This document shows, in pieces, positions 1-6,715 of a stretch of 64,000 bases of DNA (positions are counted from its first letter, which is position 1; each line of letters begins with the position of its first letter). Below the pieces are notes generated by a model that did not search any database, was not told the origin of the DNA, and saw only the letters and a program-made list of their open reading frames with translations. The position numbers and the translations under genes are program-made. This DNA comes from Streptosporangiaceae bacterium (GTDB lineage: Bacteria; Actinomycetota; Actinomycetes; Streptosporangiales; Streptosporangiaceae): contig JAOPYK010000007.1 of assembly GCA_025964695.1 (NCBI GenBank), positions 1 through 64,000 of the forward strand, written 5' to 3'.

Positions 1-6
1 GCCGAT

Positions 7-18
7 TACTGTCAGCAC
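7..18 (+). promoter_or_regulatory. Leaderless-type -10 box of the nitroreductase gene
   Basis: TACTGT (7-12) lies 6 nt before the ATG at 19, and no Shine-Dalgarno sequence is present. A TANNNT box 6-7 nt before the start codon is the usual form of leaderless promoters in actinobacteria. The -35 region is outside the window. Confidence 0.45.
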
Positions 19-663
19 ATGAGCGATCTCACTGTGGACGAGGTGCTGACCACCACCCGAAGCGTACGGCTGCGCCTCGACCTGACCCGGCCCGTACCGC
101 TGGAACTCGTCAAGGAGTGCCTGCGGATCGCGCTGCAGGCGCCCAGCGGGTCCAACACCCAGGGCTGGAGGTGGATCGTCGTCACCGATCCCGATCTCCG
201 CGCGGCCGTCGGTGAGGTCTACCGCCGGGCCTGCGAGCGCTATCTGAAGTCCGAGAAGGCGGTCGGCAAGCTCTTCGCCGACGACGTGGCGCGCAGCGAG
301 ATCCAGCAGCGGGTGCATCGCAGCACGGTGCATCTGGCCGAGCGGATGGGCCAGGTTCCCGTGCAGGTCATCGGCTGCCTCGAACTGCCCTCCCCCGAGC
401 TTCCGGCGGGGAACCAGGCCGGGCTGTGGGGATCCCTGCTGCCCGCCGCGTGGAGCTACATGCTGGCCGCCCGCGCCCGCGGTCTGGGCACGGCGTGGAC
501 GACCCTCCATCTCATGTACGAGGAGGAGGTCGCCCGGCTGCTGGGGCTGCCCGGCAACGTACGGCAGGGAGTGCTCATCCCGACCGCGTACTACACCGGC
601 ACGGACTTCAAGCCGGCTCCCCGCCAGGCGCTGGAGGAGGTCCTGCACCTCAACGGCTGGTAG
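19..663 (+). CDS. Nitroreductase-family flavoprotein
   Basis: A 214-residue protein of the nitroreductase (NfsB/FRase I) fold, which uses FMN and NAD(P)H to reduce nitro groups, quinones or similar acceptors in the cytoplasm. Family signs are the N-terminal arginine segment TTTRSVRLRLDL in place of the usual RRSxRxF, the APSGSNTQGW segment near residue 42 that contacts FMN, and the C-terminal half with a GLGTAWTTLH stretch followed by a GLPGNVRQGVLIPTAYYTG-type strand. The ATG at 19 is preceded only by a -10 box, so the mRNA is probably leaderless. The natural substrate cannot be told from sequence. It stands alone, and the next gene has its own promoter. Confidence 0.85.
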   Translation: MSDLTVDEVLTTTRSVRLRLDLTRPVPLELVKECLRIALQAPSGSNTQGWRWIVVTDPDLRAAVGEVYRRACERYLKSEKAVGKLFADDVARSEIQQRVHRSTVHLAERMGQVPVQVIGCLELPSPELPAGNQAGLWGSLLPAAWSYMLAARARGLGTAWTTLHLMYEEEVARLLGLPGNVRQGVLIPTAYYTGTDFKPAPRQALEEVLHLNGW

Positions 664-1005
664 CCGGCCGAGTTCCCCGGACTATGACGATCAAGCCTCC
701 GGCACCGGTCGGGCACTCGATAGGGTGCCGTCGAAGACGATCGTCACCCCTGAGGAACTCGATGGCCTCCGCTCCCCTCCGGCCCGGTGATCCACCGCGG
801 CTGGGATCCGGAAACTCACTCGGTGGCTGCCCGGCCCGGGTCCGTCGGCCGCCGCGCGGTGACCGCCCGCCGCGCCGCCGCCGGCTTGGGCCCGCCTTGC
901 CTGATCGAAACGTTGTGGAACGAATCGTTCCGTTCTGATATACTGAGAACGATCCGCTTCCGGCAACGGAGCGGTGGAGCCCCCGAACGGAAGGAATCTC
1001 AGGCG
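664..1005. other. Intergenic region
   Basis: 342 bp without a convincing gene. Open frames run through it only because of the high GC. Its right end holds the palindromic promoter of the next gene (917-951). Nothing else was recognised. Confidence 0.5.
917..951 (+). promoter_or_regulatory. Promoter with two overlapping inverted repeats
   Basis: GGAACGAATCGTTCC (917-931) is a perfect 7+1+7 palindrome. CGTTCT (931-936) and AGAACG (946-951) form a second inverted repeat around the -10 hexamer TATACT (939-944). TGGAAC (916-921) is at 17-bp spacing and could be the -35 box. GTTC/GAAC half-sites covering both promoter boxes are what a dimeric repressor (TetR, MarR or LexA-like) would need. No cognate regulator gene is adjacent. 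Confidence 0.5.
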
Positions 1006-1602
1006 ATGAGCGAGAACGAAGTCAGTGGTTGGGAAGTACTGGACAGCGCTCACCAGGCGCTGCGCACGGCCGTCATGGGCGTCGCCAAGGAGGACTGGGA
1101 ACGGCCGTCGCCGTGTGAGCAATGGAACGTCACCCAGGTGCTCCAGCACGCGGCCGGCGACCAGCTCGGCTTCGCGTCGTTCATCACCGGAGAGCCGGGA
1201 CCGTCCGAGAATCCCTTCGCGCCCTCGGGCCATCTGGACGAAGCTCCGATCGAGGTCGCGGAGCGGGCTCTGCGAGCCTCCGCCGGCGCCTGGGCGACGG
1301 TCGCCGCGGACGCTCAGGACACGCCGACGCCGCTTCCGCAGGGCCGGATGCCCGCGTGGCTCGGCGCCGGGGCCTGTGCGCTCGACGCCGCGGTGCACGC
1401 TTGGGACATGGCCGTGGCCACCGGCCGGCCCTCGCCGCTGACCCCGTCCCTCGCACGGTCGCTGATGACCGTCGCCACCGCCATCGTCGAGCCGCTCCGT
1501 CCTTACGGCGCCTACGCGCCGGCACTCGAGGCGGAGCCCGGCGACGACGACGCCGCCGCGCTCCTGCGCTATCTCGGCCGCCGGCCCGACTGGACGGCGT
1601 GA
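1006..1602 (+). CDS. TIGR03086-type DinB-like metal-binding protein
   Basis: A 198-residue protein of the actinobacterial TIGR03086 family, related to the DinB / mycothiol-dependent maleylpyruvate isomerase fold. These proteins are four-helix bundles with a metal site made of three histidines and probably carry out thiol-dependent chemistry. Visible marks are SPCEQWNVTQVLQHAAGDQ near residue 32 (the C-W-x-V-x-x-x-x-x-H block) and the second block DAAVHAWDMAVATGR near residue 123. The ATG at 1006 was chosen because it gives the family N-terminus, with GGAAGG-like sequence (AACGGAAGGAA, 986-996) upstream. The palindromic promoter suggests repression by a dimeric regulator. The substrate is unknown. 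Confidence 0.82.
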   Translation: MSENEVSGWEVLDSAHQALRTAVMGVAKEDWERPSPCEQWNVTQVLQHAAGDQLGFASFITGEPGPSENPFAPSGHLDEAPIEVAERALRASAGAWATVAADAQDTPTPLPQGRMPAWLGAGACALDAAVHAWDMAVATGRPSPLTPSLARSLMTVATAIVEPLRPYGAYAPALEAEPGDDDAAALLRYLGRRPDWTA

Positions 1603-1608
1603 CGGGAC

Positions 1609-1685
1609 GTCGTCACCTGGTCGTCACCCGGTCGCCACCCGGTCGCCACCCCGTCGCCACCCCGTCGCCACCCCGTCGCCGCCTG
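1609..1685. repeat. Seven tandem 11-bp repeats
   Basis: Seven consecutive 11-bp units with consensus GTCGCCACCCS lie directly after the stop codon of the DinB-like gene. Three copies (1642-1674) are identical and the outer copies have diverged. 11 is not a multiple of 3, and the array sits between genes, so it is not protein coding. It looks like slippage-prone DNA. Confidence 0.85.
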
Positions 1686-1858
1686 AGGCTCCGCACACCA
1701 CTGTGGCGGCCGGATCGCGGCGGACGCCTTGCGGCCGGCCCGGCGCGGCGCGCATGCTGAGACCATCGCCTGGCCACCGACGGTGCCGCCGGCTCGGCAA
1801 CCGGTGGACGGCCGTGCTCGTCCGGCCGGCAGTCCTCGATCTCATGAGGGGGCGCCCC

Positions 1859-2761
1859 ATGAACAGGCGCTTCGTTTCCGGGCTGACCGTCATCATCGCC
1901 CTCGGTGCCGCCACGGCCTGCGGGCAGGGCCAGGGCCAGCACTCACCGCTCACGGCCGCGCGCCGGCCCGTCGCCTCCCCGTCGCCCCCGGCGCCGCCGG
2001 GTACGAAGCAGCGGGCGGTGCTCAGCGGCCCGCTGCCGGCCGGCCCCGCCCGCGCCACCGCGTGGACGCTGCCCGCCGGCCCCGCCGACAGTGCCTCGGT
2101 GCTGCGTCTCGCGCGGGCCCTCGGAATCTCCGGTACACCGCGACGCCGCGGCTCCGGCTGGGAGGTGTCCGGACCGGGCACCCTGCAGGTGACCGGAGAA
2201 CCCGGCCTGCGCTGGTCGTTCTTCTTCGTCAAGGGCGCCCCGACCGGGGCGCCGCCCGACGAACCGGCCGCCCTGGCCACCGCGGCACGATTGGCCCGGG
2301 CTTCGGGAACGCGAACCGGGCCGTTCACCGCGACGCTGCACGGACCGCAGGTGACCCTGGTCGCCGACGACTCCCTGGACGGGCTGCCCACGGCAGGGTG
2401 GCAGACACAGCTCACCGTCGCGGGCGGGGCCATCATCGCCGGCGCCGGCTGGCTGGCCCGGCCCCGGCGTGATTCCGACTATCCGGCCATGAGCGCCCGG
2501 GACACCTTCGAGGCACTGCTCACCGCCGTGGGCAGGCGCCCGCTGCCCGGACGGGCCCGGTGTCCCCAGGTCGAGCAGGAGGCCTGCCCGCCCGGCCGGC
2601 GGCCCGTCATCTCGGTGACCGGAGCGCGTTTCGGCCTATCTCTCGCCTACTGGCGGAACCAGCCGGTGCTGGCTCCGTCGTGGCTGTTCAGCACCGCGCA
2701 GGGCGCGGTCCTCCCGCAGGTGGCCGTGCCCGCCGCCGACCTGCCGCCCTCGCCTCCCTAA
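1859..2761 (+). CDS. Putative lipoprotein of unknown function
   Basis: A 300-residue exported protein. The N-terminus (MNRRF followed by a hydrophobic stretch) ends in a lipobox-like ATAC with Cys21, so it is probably lipid-anchored outside the membrane. The mature part has a segment of the form ADSASVLRLARALGISG-x-P followed by a GWEVSGPGTLQV strand. This arrangement occurs in uncharacterised actinobacterial envelope proteins often encoded beside anti-sigma factors, though no sigma factor is present here. Two cysteines (CPQVEQEAC) may form a disulfide. The ATG at 1859 follows GAGGGGG at good spacing. An upstream ATG at 1844 is in frame but has no ribosome site. Function not recognised. Confidence 0.7.
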   Translation: MNRRFVSGLTVIIALGAATACGQGQGQHSPLTAARRPVASPSPPAPPGTKQRAVLSGPLPAGPARATAWTLPAGPADSASVLRLARALGISGTPRRRGSGWEVSGPGTLQVTGEPGLRWSFFFVKGAPTGAPPDEPAALATAARLARASGTRTGPFTATLHGPQVTLVADDSLDGLPTAGWQTQLTVAGGAIIAGAGWLARPRRDSDYPAMSARDTFEALLTAVGRRPLPGRARCPQVEQEACPPGRRPVISVTGARFGLSLAYWRNQPVLAPSWLFSTAQGAVLPQVAVPAADLPPSPP

Positions 2762-2912
2762 AAAACCAGGCGTCCGGGTCCTACCGAAAAGTCGCGTGTC
2801 CACCCTCGGCCATAGGGCCTTGTCCGCCCGATGATACCGATCTACGGTTCCGCACGGGCGTTGTTCCGGGCGCCCCTATGCCAGGCAATGGTGCCTGCCC
2901 AGGGAGGATTGC

Positions 2913-4802
2913 ATGCGTAAACGTCGTGCACTGAGCCTTGCCGTGACGGGAGTGCTCCTGATGGGAGGACTCAGTCTCGCCGCTCCCGGCGCGAACGCTC
3001 AGCCGTTCGGCTACGACAAACTGACGCCTATCCAGAAGCGGCACGCGTCCGGCGCCCTCACCGAGGCGCTCGGTCCGCAGGCCGCGGCCCGCGCGGTGAC
3101 CAACGCGCAGCGGGCGTCCGCACCCTCCTGCGACGGCCGCCGTGGCGACAACGTCAAAGTCAACCAGAACTGCCTGAACATCACCGACCAGCCGCTGGCC
3201 GGGCGGGCCCAGGCACAGAACGAGACCTGGGTGGCGGTGAACCCGAACAACTCCCGCCAGGTGATCGCCAGCTACAACGACTACCGCCGGGGCGACGGCA
3301 CCTGCGGCGTCTCCTACTCCGGCGACGGCGGGCACGCTTGGGCCGACACCACCACCCCGAACGGCTTCGTGTCCGGGGCCGCGTTCGGCGGCAAGCCCCG
3401 CCAGTACTTCCAGTCCAGTGGCGACACCTCGGTCGCCTGGGACACCCGGGGCAACGCCTACCTGTCGTGCCAGCAGTTCAAGCGCGGCAACGCGGTCTCC
3501 CCCGACGCCGACCAGTCCAGCGGCTTCTACGTCTACCGCTCGACCGGCTCGGGCGGTGCGTCTTTCAACTTCCCGGGACGGCCGGTCGCCGAGCACGACG
3601 ACACCGCCGGGACGGGCGCCTTCCTCCTCGACAAGCAGCTGCTGGCCGTCGACGGCCACGCCAACAGCCCCTTCCGGGACCGGGTCTACGTCACCTGGAC
3701 CACCTTCGCCGAGGACGGCACCGGCTACATCTACGGCGCCTACTCCAGCGACTACGGCGAACATTTCAGCGCACCGGTCCTGATCAGCTCCGACTCCGCG
3801 CTCTGCGCCCAGACGTTCGGTATCGCGACCCCGCACGGCCGCTGCAACAACAACCAGTTCTCCCAGCCGGTCACCGCCGCCGACGGCACCCTCTACGTCG
3901 CGTGGGCCAACTACAACACCGCGCAGACCGGCTCCGACAACCACTTCCAGGTCTTCCTCGCGCATTCCTCTGACGGCGGGGCGACGTTCTCCGCGCCGGT
4001 CAAGGCCACCGACTACTACGACCTCCCCGACTGCGACACCTACCAGGGCGCGGGCAAGGACCCTGGCCGTGACTGCGTCCCCGAGAAGGGCTCGGGCACC
4101 AACTCCATCTTCCGGGCCACCAACTACCCGAACGTCACGGTCGATCCGGCCAACCCCAAGCGGGTCATCGTCACGACCGGCTCGTACATCAGCCGCGACT
4201 CCAACGAGACCAGTGGTTGCACCCCGGCCGGGCTCACCCCCATCACCTCGGGCCTCGGCAGCCTCTACACCGGGGTGAAGACCGGTGGCTGCAACAACAG
4301 CATCGTCCTGACGGCCTCCACCAACGGCGGGACCAGCTTCACCGGTACGGCCACCAACGTGCGGCAGCTCCCCGTCATCGGCTCCGGGACGGCGCAGGCC
4401 CGGACAGATCAGTTCTGGCAGGGCACCGTCTTCAGCCCCAAGGGCACCCTGGTCACCGGGTTCTACGACCGGCAGTACGGGTCGGACGCATCCACCGGCT
4501 TCTCCGACGTCACGCTGGTGACCTCCACGGACCTGACCCACTTCACCGGCACCCGGGTCACGTCCTCCAGCATGCCGCCGCCCAGCCAGTTCAACGGCCA
4601 GTTCTTCGGCGACTACATCATGGTCGACGCGACCGCCACCACCGCCTACCCGGTCTGGTCGGACACCCGGGCCAACGCGCTGTTCCTGTGCCCCGGCACC
4701 GCAACGACCGGCAACCCGCCGGAGCTCTGCCGGGCCTCGGCCTCCAACGCCTCCATCGCCAACGACGAGGACATCTACACCGCCGCCGTACCCATCCACT
4801 GA
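2913..4802 (+). CDS. Secreted sialidase-like (Asp-box) beta-propeller protein
   Basis: A 629-residue protein with a Sec signal peptide (MRKRRALSLAV..., cleavage near APGANA, residue 30) and no membrane anchor, so it is secreted. Repeated Asp-box motifs of the S-x-D/N-G-G-x-x-F/W type mark the blades of a BNR/sialidase-like propeller: SYSGDGGHAW, SSDYGEHF, SSDGGATF and STNGGTSF. Cysteines are frequent, as expected for an extracellular fold. The arginine triad and the FRIP motif of true sialidases are not obvious, so exo-sialidase activity should not be assumed. An AGGGAGGA ribosome site precedes the ATG. A 12-bp stem hairpin (4836-4866) follows the stop. Confidence 0.8.
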   Translation: MRKRRALSLAVTGVLLMGGLSLAAPGANAQPFGYDKLTPIQKRHASGALTEALGPQAAARAVTNAQRASAPSCDGRRGDNVKVNQNCLNITDQPLAGRAQAQNETWVAVNPNNSRQVIASYNDYRRGDGTCGVSYSGDGGHAWADTTTPNGFVSGAAFGGKPRQYFQSSGDTSVAWDTRGNAYLSCQQFKRGNAVSPDADQSSGFYVYRSTGSGGASFNFPGRPVAEHDDTAGTGAFLLDKQLLAVDGHANSPFRDRVYVTWTTFAEDGTGYIYGAYSSDYGEHFSAPVLISSDSALCAQTFGIATPHGRCNNNQFSQPVTAADGTLYVAWANYNTAQTGSDNHFQVFLAHSSDGGATFSAPVKATDYYDLPDCDTYQGAGKDPGRDCVPEKGSGTNSIFRATNYPNVTVDPANPKRVIVTTGSYISRDSNETSGCTPAGLTPITSGLGSLYTGVKTGGCNNSIVLTASTNGGTSFTGTATNVRQLPVIGSGTAQARTDQFWQGTVFSPKGTLVTGFYDRQYGSDASTGFSDVTLVTSTDLTHFTGTRVTSSSMPPPSQFNGQFFGDYIMVDATATTAYPVWSDTRANALFLCPGTATTGNPPELCRASASNASIANDEDIYTAAVPIH

Positions 4803-4835
4803 TCACCACCTCACCACCCGGTCCGGCGACCACGA

Positions 4836-4866
4836 GGGTGTGGGCGGCTCAAACCCGCCCACACCC
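4836..4866 (+). terminator. Hairpin after the Asp-box protein gene
   Basis: GGGTGTGGGCGG (4836-4847) and its exact complement CCGCCCACACCC (4855-4866) form a 12-bp stem with a 7-nt loop. No U-run follows. GC-rich hairpins without U-runs are common as transcript ends in actinomycetes. Confidence 0.6.
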
Positions 4867-4998
4867 GCCCGCCGGACGCCCTCACCGGGCTCCTGGGCCG
4901 CCCCACGGCCGCCATCCGAAGGCCGGAACGACCGGTGGCGAGATCGCCGTAGAGTGGGGCAGGTCAGACGGCCACCACCTCCAGGAGTCTCGCAACCC

Positions 4999-5814
4999 AT
5001 GCAACATGAACTGACCCTGATGGCCGTGCACGCCCATCCCGACGACGAGGTGCTGGGGACCGGAGGTCTGCTGGCCGCCTGCGCGGCGGAGGGCATCCGT
5101 ACCGTCCTGGTCACCTGTACCAACGGCGAGCAGGGTGACGGGCCCGGTGGGGTGAAGCCGGGAGAGCCCGGTCACGACCCCGACGGCGTGAGCGCGCTCC
5201 GCCTGCAGGAACTCCGTGAGTCCGCCGCCCACCTGGGCATCGAGGTGGTCGAGCTGCTCGGCTATCGCGACTCCGGCATGGCCGGCTGGGACACCAACCA
5301 GCACCCCGACGCCTTCGCCAACGTCCCGGTGGACGTCGCGGCCGCGCGGCTGGGCGCGTTGATGGAGCGCTACCGCCCGCAGGTCCTCGTCACCTATGAC
5401 GAGAACGGCGGGTACGGTCACCCCGATCACATCCAGGCCCACCGGGTCGCGGTCGCCGCGGCCGAGGCCACCGGGATCCCCGCCAAGCTCTACTACACCG
5501 CGGTGCCACGCGAGCGGATCGCCCAGCTCTTCGAGTCCCTGCGGGCCAGCGGTGCCGACATGGCCGAGATGGAACTGCCCGAGGACTTCGGCACCCCGGA
5601 GAAGCTGATCACCACCGTGGTGGACGTCTCGCCCTACGTCGAACGCAAACGCAAGGCGCTCGAGGCGCATGCCAGCCAGGGTGAGAACATCTTCCTGCTG
5701 AAGCTGCCCGAGGAGGTCCAGCATCAGGCCTTCGCGGCCGAGTTCTTCGTCCGCCACCTCAGCCGGGTGCCCGCCCCGGACCGGGAAGACGATCTCTTCG
5801 CCGGGCTTCGCTGA
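4999..5814 (+). CDS. PIG-L family LmbE-type deacetylase
   Basis: A 271-residue zinc-dependent N-acetyl-sugar/amide hydrolase of the PIG-L superfamily, which includes MshB (GlcNAc-inositol deacetylase) and Mca (mycothiol-conjugate amidase). AHPDDE at residues 12-17 supplies the zinc ligands His13 and Asp16 and the catalytic base Asp15. TYDENGGYGHPDH (132-144) supplies His144 as third ligand. The GYRDSGMAGWDTN segment resembles MshB/Mca. The protein is slightly shorter than MshB, so a role in mycothiol synthesis or detoxification is likely but not proven. The ATG at 4999 follows AGGAG (4983-4987). Confidence 0.85.
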   Translation: MQHELTLMAVHAHPDDEVLGTGGLLAACAAEGIRTVLVTCTNGEQGDGPGGVKPGEPGHDPDGVSALRLQELRESAAHLGIEVVELLGYRDSGMAGWDTNQHPDAFANVPVDVAAARLGALMERYRPQVLVTYDENGGYGHPDHIQAHRVAVAAAEATGIPAKLYYTAVPRERIAQLFESLRASGADMAEMELPEDFGTPEKLITTVVDVSPYVERKRKALEAHASQGENIFLLKLPEEVQHQAFAAEFFVRHLSRVPAPDREDDLFAGLR

Positions 5815-5948
5815 TCCGGAGCAGTAGGGCACCTCGGCGGGAATGACCCATCGGCTCGCCGGGCGGGAATTCATCACACGGCGACACCCGGACCGCCGGA
5901 AAGGGCGCTTCCAGAATCGCTCACGATAAACCGGGGAAACAGAGACGC

Positions 5949-5960
5949 TAGAATGCCGTT
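5949..5960 (+). promoter_or_regulatory. Leaderless-type -10 box of the response regulator
   Basis: TAGAAT (5949-5954) ends 6 nt before the ATG at 5961. No ribosome-binding sequence is present. Confidence 0.5.
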
Positions 5961-6671
5961 ATGGCGCGACTGCTCGTTGTAGAGGACGATGAGACTATCG
6001 GTGAAGCGCTGAAATCCGGTCTCCGGCTCCTCGACCACGAAGTGCGGTGGGAGCAAACGGCCGAGGGTGCCCTGCACGAGGTCACGGAATCAGACTTCGA
6101 CCTGGTGCTGCTGGATCTCGGCCTACCGGACGGCGACGGCGTCGAGGTCTGCCGCCGGATCCGCGCCATTCAGCCGGCCTGTGTCCTGGTGATACTCACC
6201 GCCCGCCAGGACGAGATGGACGTCATCGTGGGACTCGAGGCCGGCGCGGACGATTACCTGACGAAGCCTTTCGGATTCGCGGAACTGCTCGCCCGAATTC
6301 GCGCGCATCTCCGGCGCCGGGTCGTCGGCTCCTCGCCGCAGTCGAAATCGATCGTGGGTGATCTGGTGGTCGACACGGCCGGTCGCCGTTGTTTTCTCGC
6401 CGGCCGTGAAGTCTCCTTGCGGACCAAGGAGTTCGATCTGCTCGCCCGGCTCGCCGCCGAGCCCGATGTGGCGGTGAGCAGAGAAGATCTGATGGCCGAC
6501 GTGTGGGACGACAACTGGTTCGGCTCGACCAAGACCCTCGACGTGCATGTGGCATCGCTGCGCGCCAGGCTGACGGCGGCGATCCGGGAGGCCGAACCCG
6601 AGATCGTGGTCGCTCCGCGGATCGTCACCCTGCGCGGGCACGGCTACCGGCTCGAGACCCCCGCCGGCTGA
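5961..6671 (+). CDS. OmpR/PhoB-family response regulator
   Basis: A 236-residue two-component regulator. The receiver domain (about 1-118) has the acidic pocket EDD at 8-10, phosphoacceptor Asp52 in LLDLGLPDGDG, Thr80 and Lys102 in YLTKPFG. A winged-helix DNA-binding domain (about 135-233) ends in the usual ...IVTLRGHGYRLE. No kinase gene is adjacent. The nearest is the kinase at 11771-13081, on the same strand on the far side of the oppositely oriented ABC operon, and it is the likely partner (inference). The ABC/lipoprotein operon between them is the obvious target. Confidence 0.93.
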   Translation: MARLLVVEDDETIGEALKSGLRLLDHEVRWEQTAEGALHEVTESDFDLVLLDLGLPDGDGVEVCRRIRAIQPACVLVILTARQDEMDVIVGLEAGADDYLTKPFGFAELLARIRAHLRRRVVGSSPQSKSIVGDLVVDTAGRRCFLAGREVSLRTKEFDLLARLAAEPDVAVSREDLMADVWDDNWFGSTKTLDVHVASLRARLTAAIREAEPEIVVAPRIVTLRGHGYRLETPAG

Positions 6672-6676
6672 GCCCT

Positions 6677-6707
6677 CCCCGGCCCCGGCGGTCCGCCGGG
6701 GCCGGGG
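6677..6707. terminator. Bidirectional terminator-like hairpin
   Basis: A perfect 15-bp inverted repeat (6677-6691 and 6693-6707) with a single central base lies between the convergent response-regulator and permease genes. It is entirely G+C and would stop transcription from both sides. Confidence 0.7.
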
Positions 6708-6715
6708 ATGCGCCG

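Noticed and set aside
2781-4799. 672-codon open frame opposite the Asp-box protein gene
   Set aside because: It lies antisense to a gene with a signal peptide and family motifs. Its product is Gly/Val/Arg/Asp-rich low-complexity sequence typical of antisense frames in GC-rich DNA.
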